From positions 558,001-622,000 of the forward strand of contig NZ_JAJADR010000002.1 of the NCBI RefSeq assembly GCF_020447265.1: a stretch of DNA of 64,000 bases, in the 5' to 3' direction. This document shows, piece after piece, positions 17,409 through 26,564 of this stretch; the first letter of the stretch is position 1, and each line of letters begins with the position of its first letter. A program made the translations under genes and the position numbers. This DNA comes from Hymenobacter lucidus (GTDB lineage: Bacteria > Bacteroidota > Bacteroidia > Cytophagales > Hymenobacteraceae). The notes under the pieces were generated by a model. That model worked only from the letters and a program-made list of their open reading frames with translations. It did no database searches and was not told the origin of the DNA.

Positions 17409-18287
17409 ATGACTGCTGCCCTCCCCATCACGGTTGAGTTTCTGCTCACCTCCACCCGCCACTCCCGGCCCTTCGCGGCCGATGCCCGCTTTCTGCCCAC
17501 CGGGCAGCCCAAACCGGTGGTGGTATTCGTGCACGGTTTCAAGGGGTTCAAGGACTGGGGCCATTTCAACGTGCTGGCCGATTACTTTGCCGCCCAGGGC
17601 TTCGTGTTTGTGAAGCTGAATTTGTCGCACAACGGCATCGTGCCCGGCGGCACCGGCGACCTGGAGGATATGGAAGCTTTCGGGAGCAACAATTTCAGCC
17701 TGGAGCTCGACGACTTGGGCACGCTGCTCGATTACCTCACCACTTCGGCTACTTCTATTCTGCCCGCCGCCGAGATTGATTTGAGCCGGCTTTACCTGGC
17801 GGGCCACAGCCGGGGCGGCGGCATCGTGATGCTCAAAGCCGCCGAGGACGCCCGCGTGCGGGCCGTAGCGGCCTGGGCGCCCATCAGCAGCGTAAATCCG
17901 CGCTGGCCCGACGAGGTGATGCAGCGCTGGCAGCAGGACGGCGTGCAGTACATCGATAATATGCGCACGGGCCAGCGCATGCCGCTCTATTATCAGCTCG
18001 TGGAAGATTTCGAAGCCAACCAGGCCCGGCTGGATATTCCCGGCAACGTGCGCGAAAAGCTCCACCAGCCCCTGCTCATCGTGCACGGCAACCAGGACGA
18101 AACTCTGCCCGTGCAAATGGCCCACGACCTGAAAAGCTGGAAACCCGATACCGAGCTGGAAATAATGCCCGGCGCGGGCCATATGTTCGGCGGCAAGCAC
18201 CCCTGGGACGAAGATCAACTGCCCGAGCTGGCCCAACACGTAGCCGACAAAACCATTGCGTTTTTCCGGAGCCTGCCGGCTTCGTAA
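17409..18287 (+). CDS. Alpha/beta hydrolase
   Basis: A 292-residue soluble hydrolase. The oxyanion-side motif VVVFVHGFKGFKDW is near residues 37-50, the nucleophile elbow GHSRGGG has its Ser at about residue 135, and the probable catalytic His is in GAGHMFGGKHPW near 257. An acid residue in HGNQDETLPV near 227 completes a triad. There is no signal peptide, so the enzyme is cytoplasmic. The fold is that of dienelactone hydrolase/prolyl-oligopeptidase-like esterases, and the substrate is unknown. ATG 17409 is clear. It is followed by two strong hairpins and then folK. Confidence 0.88.
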   Translation: MTAALPITVEFLLTSTRHSRPFAADARFLPTGQPKPVVVFVHGFKGFKDWGHFNVLADYFAAQGFVFVKLNLSHNGIVPGGTGDLEDMEAFGSNNFSLELDDLGTLLDYLTTSATSILPAAEIDLSRLYLAGHSRGGGIVMLKAAEDARVRAVAAWAPISSVNPRWPDEVMQRWQQDGVQYIDNMRTGQRMPLYYQLVEDFEANQARLDIPGNVREKLHQPLLIVHGNQDETLPVQMAHDLKSWKPDTELEIMPGAGHMFGGKHPWDEDQLPELAQHVADKTIAFFRSLPAS

Positions 18288-18310
18288 CGGCGCTGCCGCA
18301 ACTAACTTTT

Positions 18311-18391
18311 GGAGCATATTTTTCAGATTCTAAAAAATATGCTCCAGGATTTGCGTCTTATTTTTTGGGTTTGAGAAATAAGACGCAAATC
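18311..18391. repeat. Two adjacent perfect hairpins between hydrolase and folK
   Basis: Hairpin 1: a 13-bp perfect stem (18311-18323 and 18333-18345) with a 9-nt loop. Hairpin 2: a 16-bp perfect stem (18348-18363 and 18376-18391) with a 12-nt loop. Only two bases separate them. Neither is followed by a T run, and the second ends 25 nt before the folK start. Confidence 0.85.
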
Positions 18392-18416
18392 GTTCTCCGG
18401 CTTTTCGCCCCGCTTT

Positions 18417-18896
18417 ATGCCTACTGCTTACCTCCTGCTCGGCTCCAACCTCGGCGACCGGGCGGCCACCCTGCAAGCCGCCGTGCAGCAGCTGGCCGCC
18501 ACCGCCGGCACCGTAACGGCAGTATCGGGCCTCTACGAAACTGCCGCCTGGGGCCTCACCGACCAGCCCGCCTTTCTGAACCAGGCCGTGCAGTTGACCA
18601 CTAGCCTCTCTCCCACCGATCTGCTGGCCGCCTGCCTGCACACTGAGCAGCTGGCCGGCCGTGAAAGGCGTATCCGCTGGGACGCCCGCACCCTCGACGT
18701 GGACATCCTGCTCTACGACGACCTGGTTCTGGATTCGCCCGAGTTGCAGGTGCCCCACCCGCGCCTACCGGAGCGCCGCTTCGCGCTGGTGCCCCTGACC
18801 GAAATTGCGGCGGCGGTGGTGCATCCGGAGTCAGGAGCTACAGTGGCGGAATTGCTGGCGGCGTGTGGGGACGAGTTAGCGGTGATTAAAGTGTGA
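18417..18896 (+). CDS. folK: 2-amino-4-hydroxy-6-hydroxymethyldihydropteridine diphosphokinase
   Basis: Transfers diphosphate from ATP to 6-hydroxymethyl-dihydropterin in folate synthesis. The 159-residue length is normal. The start (TAYLLLGSNLGDR) and the kinase signature (RWDARTLDVDILLYDD, near residues 82-97, with metal-binding Asp pair) are typical, followed by VPHPRLPERRFALVPL. No other folate gene is adjacent. The tandem hairpins just upstream may affect its expression. Confidence 0.95.
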   Translation: MPTAYLLLGSNLGDRAATLQAAVQQLAATAGTVTAVSGLYETAAWGLTDQPAFLNQAVQLTTSLSPTDLLAACLHTEQLAGRERRIRWDARTLDVDILLYDDLVLDSPELQVPHPRLPERRFALVPLTEIAAAVVHPESGATVAELLAACGDELAVIKV

Positions 18897-19129
18897 AGAC
18901 GTCAGTTTTATTACGTGGGAGAATATGCATGGCATCCTTATACATTATTTGGACACAAAGCGCTTAGGATTATTACATTTAACGCATTAATGGACCAAAA
19001 GGGCCACTGAAAAAGACCACTTTAGTAATAGGAAAGATAATATTTCTCGATAGTTTATTAGCACTACATTTCTTCATATAAAGTTTATTTTTCACGCCTA
19101 TTAAGCATTGATTTTACCGATACCCGACA
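18897..19129. other. AT-rich spacer without a recognised gene
   Basis: Base composition drops sharply right after the folK stop, with runs such as TTATTACATTTAACG and CATATAAAGTTTATTTTTC. There is no open frame of note and no clear promoter of the usual type. It forms one AT-rich patch with the next gene. Confidence 0.5.
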
Positions 19130-19615
19130 ATGAGCCAATCAACACCTCGCAGTATTGTCAAATACTCATTCTTTGCAATATTATTTCTCCTTTTTCTCTC
19201 CTGTGAACTGAAACCGGATAAAATGCCACAAAACATCATGTATCAACTCGAAGCCTTTAAAAAGAAAGATAAGTTTCTTAAGGAAGCAAATTTCACATAT
19301 CCTGGTATTTCTACGCCAGAATTGAGAACAGTATTAGAAACCAAGATAAATATGGCTGCGGATGATTTTCGCGAGGCAGCCAATAGCAATGCCCCAAATG
19401 AAGAGTTATACCAAGTTAAAATAGGTGTAGCACTCAAACGATTCGAGGATGTTTACCTGGAGACCGACACGGAAGACAGGGAGAGAATTTGCACGTATTT
19501 TGAAGAGTTAATGGATATTTTCGGACTGAAAAGTTCGAATGGCCAGCTAAATGAATTTATGTACGGTTTCGACCCTACAGAACTTATACACGGTTCCAAG
19601 CCCACAGAAAAATAA
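19130..19615 (+). CDS. DUF4844-like lipoprotein, AT-rich
   Basis: A 161-residue lipoprotein with a signal segment FFAILFLLFLSC (Cys at about residue 26). The mature part is helical and acidic. The stretch FEDVYLETDTEDRERICTYFEELMDIFGL followed by LNEFMYGFDP (about residues 104-150) resembles DUF4844 proteins; I assign this with moderate confidence. Codons are AT-rich (AAA, GAA, ATA), unlike every neighbour, which suggests recent transfer or a strain-variable gene. It is followed by a very strong bidirectional terminator. The function is unknown. Confidence 0.7.
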   Translation: MSQSTPRSIVKYSFFAILFLLFLSCELKPDKMPQNIMYQLEAFKKKDKFLKEANFTYPGISTPELRTVLETKINMAADDFREAANSNAPNEELYQVKIGVALKRFEDVYLETDTEDRERICTYFEELMDIFGLKSSNGQLNEFMYGFDPTELIHGSKPTEK

Positions 19616-19626
19616 AGAGTAAACTA

Positions 19627-19682
19627 ATACCAAATAAAAACACCCCGATGAGTGAAATCATCAGGGTGTTTTTATTTGGTAT
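19627..19682. terminator. Bidirectional intrinsic terminator, 25-bp stem
   Basis: Arms 19627-19651 and 19658-19682 pair with one mismatch and a 6-nt loop, with A and T runs inside the stem on both sides. It ends both the DUF4844-like gene and the convergent fabD. Confidence 0.9.
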
Positions 19683-19691
19683 CTGTAGCAC

Positions 19692-20579
19692 CTACACCGC
19701 CGCCGAGCTACCGGCAGCTTCCGGTGCAATCTTCTTCACGAGGCCCTGCAATACTTTGCCGGGGCCGCACTCTACAAACTCGGTAGCGCCGTCGGCTACC
19801 ATGCGCTGCACGCTCTGCGTCCAGCGTACCGGGGCGGTAAGTTGGCGCACCAGGTTCTGACGGATTTCGTCCGGGTCGCGGTGTGGGACGGCATCCACGT
19901 TCTGGTATACGGCGCAGAGCCCGGCCGAAAACTGCGTTTTCTCAATGGCTTGGGCCAGCGCGGCCTCCGCCGACTGCATCAGCGGGGAGTGAAACGCGCC
20001 GCCTACGGGCAGCGGCAGGGCACGTTTGGCCCCGGCGGCCTTTAGCTGCTCACAGGCCAGCTCGATGCCACGCTGGGAGCCGGAAATAACCAGCTGGCCG
20101 GGGCAGTTGAAGTTGGCAGCTACCACCACGTTACCTGCCTGCGTGATTTCCTGACAAATCCGCACGGTGGTTTCGTCGTCGAGGCCGAGAATAGCCGCCA
20201 TGGTACCGGGCTGCTCCTGACAGGCGGCCTGCATGGCCTGGGCCCGCTGGGCTACCAGCTGCAAGGCATCTTCAAACTTGAGCACTTTGGCCGCTACCAG
20301 TGCCGAAAACTCGCCCAGCGAGTGACCAGCCACCATGTCGGGGCGCAGGTCGGGCAGGGTGGCGGCTAGAGCTACTGAGTGCAGAAAAATGGCGGGCTGG
20401 GTTACGTTGGTCTGGCGCAGGTCGTCGTCGGAGCCGGTGAACATGACGTCGGTCAGACGAAAGCCCAGAATTTCGTTGGCCTGGTCCATGAGCTGGCGGG
20501 CGGCGGGCTGCTGCTCATACAATTCGCGGCCCATGCCGCTAAACTGGCTGCCCTGACCGGGGAAAATAACTGCTTTCAT
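19692..20579 (-). CDS. fabD: Malonyl-CoA:ACP transacylase
   Basis: Loads malonate onto acyl carrier protein for fatty-acid synthesis, in the cytoplasm. The 295-residue length is typical. FPGQGSQFSGMG at residues 5-16 is the family start, GHSLGE near residue 89 holds the nucleophile Ser, and GGAFHSPLM near 197 holds the catalytic His. A Gln in ITNP/LVRQL-like context is also present. ATG 20579 (MKAVIFPG) is the correct start; the frame continues 31 residues upstream without family similarity. It stands alone, apart from the usual fab cluster. Confidence 0.96.
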   Translation of the reverse strand: MKAVIFPGQGSQFSGMGRELYEQQPAARQLMDQANEILGFRLTDVMFTGSDDDLRQTNVTQPAIFLHSVALAATLPDLRPDMVAGHSLGEFSALVAAKVLKFEDALQLVAQRAQAMQAACQEQPGTMAAILGLDDETTVRICQEITQAGNVVVAANFNCPGQLVISGSQRGIELACEQLKAAGAKRALPLPVGGAFHSPLMQSAEAALAQAIEKTQFSAGLCAVYQNVDAVPHRDPDEIRQNLVRQLTAPVRWTQSVQRMVADGATEFVECGPGKVLQGLVKKIAPEAAGSSAAV

Positions 20580-20658
20580 ACAAAGGGAAAACTGAGGCGG
20601 GAAAGAGGTAGAGAGAAAGGCGTTGCTGACTTTGGGGCGGCAAGATACAGGAATAAAA

Positions 20659-20688
20659 AAACCCGCTCTCATGGCTGAAAGCGGGTTT
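20659..20688 (-). terminator. Intrinsic terminator of the T9SS type B gene
   Basis: AAACCCGCT (20659-20667) pairs with AGCGGGTTT (20680-20688). On the minus strand the stem is followed by a run of seven T. It lies 20 nt beyond the stop at 20708. Confidence 0.85.
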
Positions 20689-20707
20689 CTTCTACAGCTT
20701 AGCTACC

Positions 20708-23587
20708 TCAATGGGTTATTTCGACCCAGCCTTTGTAGGTAATCTTGGTGGAGTTGGCATCAGCAAATTCCACTTCGGCCGTGTAGTAGTATACGCCATC
20801 GGGTACCTGCACGCCTTTGCCCCGCTCACCGGACGTAGCCATACCAGTCCAGTTGATATTCGGGTCATTTTCGCCCTCGAATACTTTCACACCCCAGCGG
20901 TTGAAGGCCTGGAAGCGGATTTTGCGCAACGGCGTAGCTACCCGCGGCCGGAACGTGTCGTTGATACCGTCGCCATTAGGCGTGAAGATGTTCGGCATCT
21001 CAAATACGATGCAGTTATCCACGCATTTCTCCTCACTCAGCATGCTGCGGCGGCCACCTAGCACGCCCACCGACTGCACTTTGTAGCAGCCAGCCTGCTC
21101 GGCAAGGCCCCGGTGCGAATAGGTGCGTTCTGGGCCGCGTGTCGAGTCGATGAGTGTGTAGTTCGTCTCGTTAACGCGACGGAAGAAGATGCGGTAATAG
21201 GCAATGTCGGTGCTACAGCCCGTGGGGTTGGCAGTATTCAGGTCCCAGCTCAGCTCGTTGGTGTAGGTTTCGCCAGGGGCAGGGAAGTAGCCCGGACGGC
21301 CCAATACCCGCGTTTTGAGAGCTTCGCAGTCGGTTTTGATGGTTACTACCGGCGGGCATGGCACCGGTACCAGCAGCACGGTCAGCTCTTGGCTTAAGTT
21401 CTTGAGGCGGGCGGGCAGTTTCGGGTCGTTGTAGGTACCGATAGTGCGCACGTAGTACACGTACTGCGCGCCCGGCACCAAGGCCCGTTTGGCCCCAGTA
21501 TCGACGTAGGAAGTAGCCTGCTGCACCGAGTCGAGCAACACGAAAGCGCTGCTGTTCGGGTCACGCCGGTAGATGGCGGTATACTTACCGGGCTCGGTAT
21601 TTTTCCAGGGCACGGTAAAGGTCCAGCTCAGATTTACCTGCTTCGCATCAGCCGTCGGCTCACCGGCTAACCGCACCGTGCTAGCCGGGCCCGACTTCTC
21701 GGTGAGCGGAGCTGGCACGCCCGTTGGGTCCTTGCGGAAGAACTCAAGGTGATACGTAAACGTGCTGTCGAGCGTGTTGCGGCCCTGATCCACGAATACG
21801 GTATCGGTCAGGTTCATCGTGGTTTTCACCAGCTTCGACTGTAGCTGGGTAGCATTCTGGCCCCGGCCCCGGTAGAGGTTGTAGCCGAAAGGCGCCTGGA
21901 AGCCACCAGTCCCGCTGGGCTGAGTCCAGCGCACCGTCACCTGGCCATTGGTACGGTCAGTACGGTCGATGGTGGCATTCGTTAGCGTAGCGGCACGGCC
22001 TTCCAACGTTACGCAGGTTTCGAGCGAAGCCAGGCTAGCCCCACCGGCTGGTAGCGGAAACTCCGCGTAGATACGGTAGCAGTAGGTACGGCCCCGCTGC
22101 AACTGGGAAATTGTGCCATTGTCGAGGTACGACTGCAGCGTCACATCGGTAAGCGAGGCAATCTGCACGTAGCCCGAGGAGGCCGGAATTCCGGTCTGGC
22201 AAGTATCGTTGGGGAAGGTTGAGGGGCCTTCTTTGCGGTAAATCAGCAGACGGCTGGCATTCTGGCACGCATAGCGGTTCCAGGTCAGCAGTACGTTGCT
22301 CTGGCTCTGCTGGGCTCGCACGTTTTCGGGGCGGGGTCCCACCACCTTGATGCGCCAGGCTTTCTCATCTATCAGGGCCGTCTCACCCGTTGCGGGCCGG
22401 TCGGTGGCCTTAAAAAGTACCAAATAAGGCTGGGCGGCAATATCGGAGCATTCGGGCGTCCAGCGGAAGATACCCTCTGCTACCGGCGTCGGCCCGAAAG
22501 AACTCTGCACAAACGTAGCAGGAGCTACCGGCCGGCCGAAAATACCTCCAAAAGCAGAAAGCACGACCTGGTTGCGGTCCGGGTCGGTAGCAGTTACTTT
22601 TTTACGCACCTGTACCCCGGCCACCACGCAGATATCCTGAGGAATAGTCACGGTTGGGCGCAGGTTGTTGGTACCCCGCACCACAATCTGCATATCCCGG
22701 ATTACTTCCCCAATTAGCCGAACACCAAATTCGGTTCGTCGCCACTCCTCCACCACAAAGGCCACGTTGAAGTCGCCCAGTCGGTTGGGGGCGTTCCAGA
22801 CCAGCTGGCCGGTTCTCGCGTCAATGGTAAAAGTTGCCCGGTTACCCCCGGGCTCCGTTAAGTAGGGCACCGTTACGCCCACTGGCGTCACCTCATTGGG
22901 GTATACAAAGCCGGTACATACTTTAGGAAGCGGAGTGTTGTTGTTACTCAGCCCCGACTCCACAGTTCCGGCCTGCTGGCTCATTCTGAGCTTAAAGGAA
23001 ATAGAGTCGCCATCGGCGTCAGAAGCGGCCGGATTGTGCAAAAAAACCTGATTGCGGGAAGCTTTATCAATAGCCGGCGCATTCAGGACCGGGGAGCGGT
23101 TGATACCGATGCCCGGATCAATAGTGATGCGGGTAGAAATGTAGAACGACTGATTCTGCGAATCACTCATGTTCTGCACCCCGATGTTCCGGTTTACGCC
23201 GATGTAGCTCACTACATAGCTGCGGTCGGCATTATAAGTATGCTCGAAGTAGTAGATGTTCTGGTAAGTGTCTTCCGTTACTCTGACCTGCTTGGCACGG
23301 TCGATTCCCAGCAGCCCGCTGCTGGTACCGTCGCCATAAAAAATGGTGACTTTAGGCTCGTCCACGTTGGTCTGCCCAAAGTCAGTATAGAGAATCATTT
23401 TGAAGAAGATCCGGCGCGGGTTATTACGCTTATCACCAAACGGATAGGTCGTGTCGCTTTTTGCCTGAATATCTCCGGCCCGAATGTGGGAGGCTTCGGC
23501 CGTGGAGTGCAGGCCCAGCAGGCTTAGCACGCTAGCCATCAGTACCAATACCCACTTACCGGCACTACGCGGTAAAGAGAGGTTCAT
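20708..23587 (-). CDS. Large secreted adhesin-like protein with T9SS type B sorting domain
   Basis: A 959-residue exported protein. The signal peptide (to about residue 32, ending TAEAS) starts a mature end SHIRAGDI typical of Bacteroidota surface proteins. The middle contains several beta-sandwich regions: cadherin/Ig-like segments around residues 170-400 (DADGDSISFKL, TATDPDRNQV) and fibronectin type III-like repeats around 410-790. The C-terminus is the gliding-motility-associated type B module: IFTPNGDGINDTF near residue 865, then FNRWGVKVFEG and VPDGVYYYTAEV. Type B substrates are exported by T9SS and kept at the surface. It is transcribed alone with its own terminator. Confidence 0.92.
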   Translation of the reverse strand: MNLSLPRSAGKWVLVLMASVLSLLGLHSTAEASHIRAGDIQAKSDTTYPFGDKRNNPRRIFFKMILYTDFGQTNVDEPKVTIFYGDGTSSGLLGIDRAKQVRVTEDTYQNIYYFEHTYNADRSYVVSYIGVNRNIGVQNMSDSQNQSFYISTRITIDPGIGINRSPVLNAPAIDKASRNQVFLHNPAASDADGDSISFKLRMSQQAGTVESGLSNNNTPLPKVCTGFVYPNEVTPVGVTVPYLTEPGGNRATFTIDARTGQLVWNAPNRLGDFNVAFVVEEWRRTEFGVRLIGEVIRDMQIVVRGTNNLRPTVTIPQDICVVAGVQVRKKVTATDPDRNQVVLSAFGGIFGRPVAPATFVQSSFGPTPVAEGIFRWTPECSDIAAQPYLVLFKATDRPATGETALIDEKAWRIKVVGPRPENVRAQQSQSNVLLTWNRYACQNASRLLIYRKEGPSTFPNDTCQTGIPASSGYVQIASLTDVTLQSYLDNGTISQLQRGRTYCYRIYAEFPLPAGGASLASLETCVTLEGRAATLTNATIDRTDRTNGQVTVRWTQPSGTGGFQAPFGYNLYRGRGQNATQLQSKLVKTTMNLTDTVFVDQGRNTLDSTFTYHLEFFRKDPTGVPAPLTEKSGPASTVRLAGEPTADAKQVNLSWTFTVPWKNTEPGKYTAIYRRDPNSSAFVLLDSVQQATSYVDTGAKRALVPGAQYVYYVRTIGTYNDPKLPARLKNLSQELTVLLVPVPCPPVVTIKTDCEALKTRVLGRPGYFPAPGETYTNELSWDLNTANPTGCSTDIAYYRIFFRRVNETNYTLIDSTRGPERTYSHRGLAEQAGCYKVQSVGVLGGRRSMLSEEKCVDNCIVFEMPNIFTPNGDGINDTFRPRVATPLRKIRFQAFNRWGVKVFEGENDPNINWTGMATSGERGKGVQVPDGVYYYTAEVEFADANSTKITYKGWVEITH

Positions 23588-23744
23588 AGAATAAGTCCTT
23601 TAGTAAGCTGAGAGGAAAAGAAGGTCGCAAAAACCCCGGTAGAATCCTAACAAAAATCCCGCCTGCAAGGTTGCTCTTTAGATTATCTACTCTAACGGCT
23701 TTGGCCGCAGATTGATTCGCCACCCCAGTTAACGCGTAATCGGA

Positions 23745-23775
23745 TTGTTTAGTACACGGCCCGCATGTACCTTTG
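23745..23775 (+). promoter_or_regulatory. Bacteroidota-type promoter of sdhCAB
   Basis: TTG (23745-23747), a 20-nt spacer, and TACCTTTG (23768-23775), an exact TAnnTTTG match. The leader to ATG 23816 would be about 33 nt. Confidence 0.78.
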
Positions 23776-23815
23776 ACCGATACAACCGACCGTTTCAAAA
23801 CCACCAGTAGCTCCT

Positions 23816-24487
23816 ATGAGTTGGATCAGTAAAACGTTTTCCAGTAGCATTGGCCGCAAGATTATTATGGCCATCACCGGCCTGTTTCTGTGCTCCTTTT
23901 TGGTCATTCACCTCATCGGCAACTTGCAGCTGTTTAAGGATGATGGCGGGCAGGCCTTCAATGTCTACTCGCACTTTATGGGCACCAACCCTGTCATTCG
24001 GACCATTGAATGGGTGCTGGTGCTGGGCTTCGGCTTCCACATCTACGAGTCGATTGTGCTGACCCAGCGCAATAAAAAAGCCCGGGGTGGCAGCTACGCC
24101 AGCAACCACGCCGAGCAGAACAGCCCTTGGCAGTCGCGCAATATGGGCCTGCTGGGAACCATTATCCTGATTTTCCTGCTGGTTCACCTGTATAACTTCT
24201 TCTACCGCGCCCGTTTCGGCGAGCTGGACCCGGATATCAACAACAACGACGACCTCTACACACTGGTAGCCACTTCCTTCAAGCAGCTCTGGTATGTAAT
24301 TCTGTACGTAGCCGCCCAGATTGCCCTCGGGTACCACCTGATTCATGGTTTCCGCAGCGCCTTCCAGACCCTGGGCATCAACCACCGCAAGTATACGCCG
24401 GCCATCAAGTTTGTGGGCTACGCCTTCTCCGTGGTAATAGCCGCCGGTTTCGCCTCGATGCCGCTGTACTTCTACTTTTTTAAATAA
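23816..24487 (+). CDS. sdhC: Succinate dehydrogenase cytochrome b subunit
   Basis: Membrane anchor of complex II, binding haem b and menaquinone. The 223 residues hold five hydrophobic helices: ~17-37, ~62-80, ~108-130, ~160-182, ~200-220. His residues lie within helices (VIHLIGNLQL, FGFHIYESI, LVHLYNFF, YHLIHGF), as in the single-subunit fumarate reductase/SDH cytochrome b type used by Bacteroidota. ATG 23816 follows a consensus promoter. sdhA starts 21 nt after the stop. Confidence 0.93.
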   Translation: MSWISKTFSSSIGRKIIMAITGLFLCSFLVIHLIGNLQLFKDDGGQAFNVYSHFMGTNPVIRTIEWVLVLGFGFHIYESIVLTQRNKKARGGSYASNHAEQNSPWQSRNMGLLGTIILIFLLVHLYNFFYRARFGELDPDINNNDDLYTLVATSFKQLWYVILYVAAQIALGYHLIHGFRSAFQTLGINHRKYTPAIKFVGYAFSVVIAAGFASMPLYFYFFK

Positions 24488-24508
24488 TTCCTAACCTCGT
24501 TCATTCCG

Positions 24509-26443
24509 ATGATTCTGGATTCCAAAATTCCCGAGGGGCCCTTGGCCGAGAAGTGGGACAAGCATAAGTTTAACGTGAAGCTCGTTAACCCCGCCAACAA
24601 GCGGAAATACGACGTCATCGTAGTTGGCACCGGCCTAGCCGGTGCTTCAGCCGCCGCTTCGCTGGCCGAGCTGGGCTACAACGTAAAAGCCTTTACCTAC
24701 CACGATTCGCCCCGCCGCGCGCACTCCATTGCCGCCCAGGGTGGTATCAATGCCGCCAAAAACTACCAGAACGACGGTGACTCGGTGTTCCGTCTGTTCT
24801 ACGACACCATCAAAGGCGGTGACTACCGGGCCCGCGAAGCCAACGTGTACCGCTTGGCGCAGGTATCGGTCAACATCATCGACCAGTGCGTAGCTCAGGG
24901 TGTACCATTTGCCCGCGAGTACGGCGGACTACTGGCCAACCGCTCCTTCGGCGGGGCTCAGGTGAGTCGCACGTTCTACGCCCGCGGCCAAACCGGCCAG
25001 CAGCTTTTGCTGGGTGCTTATTCGGCCCTGAGCCGGCAGGTGGCTTATGGCAAAGTGAAACTCTACACCCGCTCCGAAATGCTGGACGTGGTGGTAGTCG
25101 ATGGCAAAGCCCGGGGCATCATCACCCGCAACCTGATTGACGGCAAGATTGAGCAGCACTCGGCCCACGCCGTGGTGCTGGCTACGGGTGGCTACGGCAA
25201 CGTGTTCTACCTGAGCACCAACGCCATGTACTGCAACGCCACGGCCGCGTGGCGGGCCCATAAGAAGGGCGCGTATTTCGCCAACCCCTGCTTCACCCAG
25301 ATTCACCCCACCTGCATTCCCGTGTCGGGCGACTACCAGTCGAAGCTAACGCTGATGTCGGAGTCGCTGCGCAACGACGGGCGCGTGTGGGTGCCCGCTA
25401 CCAAGGAAATGGCTGAGCGCCTCCGGGCTGGCCAGATTCGGGTGCAGGACATTCCCGAGGAAGAGCGTGACTACTTCCTGGAGCGTAAATACCCCGCCTT
25501 CGGTAACCTAGTTCCCCGCGACGTAGCCTCGCGCAACGCCAAGCAGATGTGCGACGAAGGTCGCGGCGTGGGCAGCACCGGCCTGGCCGTATACCTCGAC
25601 TTTGCCGACATCATCAAGCGTACCGGCGCTGATTCGGTGGCCCAGAAGTATGGCAACCTGTTCGATATGTACGCCAAGATTACCGGCGAAAACCCCTACG
25701 AGCAGCCCATGCGCATCTACCCCGCCGTGCACTATACCATGGGCGGCCTGTGGGTAGACTATAACCTGCAAACCTCGGTTCCTGGCCTCTACGCCACCGG
25801 GGAGTGCAATTTCTCCGACCACGGTGCCAACCGCCTCGGCGCTTCGGCCCTGATGCAGGGCTTGGCCGATGGCTACTTCGTAATTCCCTATACCATTGGT
25901 GATTACCTGGCTAATACGCCCCCTACGCCCGTTACGACCCAGCACCCGGCCTTTGCTGAAGCAGAAGCCGATGTACGTGCCCGGATTCAGAAGTTCTTGT
26001 CCATCAATGGCACCCGCACACCCGACGACTTCCACAAGCACCTGGGCCATCTGATGTGGGAATATTGCGGCATGGCCCGCAACGCCAAAGGTCTGACCTT
26101 TGCCAAGGCCGAGATTCAGAAGCTGCGCAAAGAATTCTGGAGCGACCTGAAGCTGGTGGGTACCAATGAGGAACTGAACCAAGCCTTGGAAAAAGCTGGC
26201 CGCGTGGCCGACTTCCTGGAGCTGGGCGAGCTGATGGTAGACGACGCCCTGGCCCGTAACGAAAGCTGCGGCGGCCACTTCCGCGAGGAATATGCCACCG
26301 AGGAAGGCGAAGCCAAGCGCAACGACGACGAATTTGCCTATGTGGCCGCCTGGCAGTACGCCGGCGACAACCAGCCAGAAATCCTGAACAAGGAGCCCCT
26401 GGAATTCGAAAACGTGAAGCTCACCCAGCGCAGCTACAAGTAA
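24509..26443 (+). CDS. sdhA: Succinate dehydrogenase flavoprotein subunit
   Basis: Oxidises succinate to fumarate with covalently bound FAD, at the inner face of the membrane. The 644-residue length is typical of the Bacteroidota/epsilon type. The FAD-binding [15 protein letters not shown] is near residues 35-50, the flavinylation site [12 protein letters not shown] near 71-83, [10 protein letters not shown] near 255-265, and the active-site block [11 protein letters not shown] near 405-416. [18 protein letters not shown] near 430-447 closes the FAD site. It is the middle gene of sdhCAB. The stop is followed at once by the left arm of an inverted repeat. Confidence 0.97.
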   Translation: MILDSKIPEGPLAEKWDKHKFNVKLVNPANKRKYDVIVVGTGLAGASAAASLAELGYNVKAFTYHDSPRRAHSIAAQGGINAAKNYQNDGDSVFRLFYDTIKGGDYRAREANVYRLAQVSVNIIDQCVAQGVPFAREYGGLLANRSFGGAQVSRTFYARGQTGQQLLLGAYSALSRQVAYGKVKLYTRSEMLDVVVVDGKARGIITRNLIDGKIEQHSAHAVVLATGGYGNVFYLSTNAMYCNATAAWRAHKKGAYFANPCFTQIHPTCIPVSGDYQSKLTLMSESLRNDGRVWVPATKEMAERLRAGQIRVQDIPEEERDYFLERKYPAFGNLVPRDVASRNAKQMCDEGRGVGSTGLAVYLDFADIIKRTGADSVAQKYGNLFDMYAKITGENPYEQPMRIYPAVHYTMGGLWVDYNLQTSVPGLYATGECNFSDHGANRLGASALMQGLADGYFVIPYTIGDYLANTPPTPVTTQHPAFAEAEADVRARIQKFLSINGTRTPDDFHKHLGHLMWEYCGMARNAKGLTFAKAEIQKLRKEFWSDLKLVGTNEELNQALEKAGRVADFLELGELMVDDALARNESCGGHFREEYATEEGEAKRNDDEFAYVAAWQYAGDNQPEILNKEPLEFENVKLTQRSYK

Positions 26444-26553
26444 TGTTGAATTTTGAGTGTTGAATTCTGAAGTGGCGATACGGAACAAGATTTTCCACTG
26501 CCCTTCATTATTCAAATAGTACCCATTCAACATTTAAAACTCAAAATTCAAAA
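26444..26553. repeat. Word-array inverted repeat filling the sdhA/sdhB spacer
   Basis: Arm 26444-26464 is complementary to 26533-26553 at 18 of 21 positions. The arms are built from TTGAATTTTGAG-type words. The left arm starts at the base after the sdhA stop and the right arm ends 11 nt before the sdhB ATG. There is no T run. It belongs to the spacer class also seen at 36029, 40893, 42166, 43629 and 62161. Confidence 0.8.
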
Positions 26554-26564
26554 GTCCCGATACA

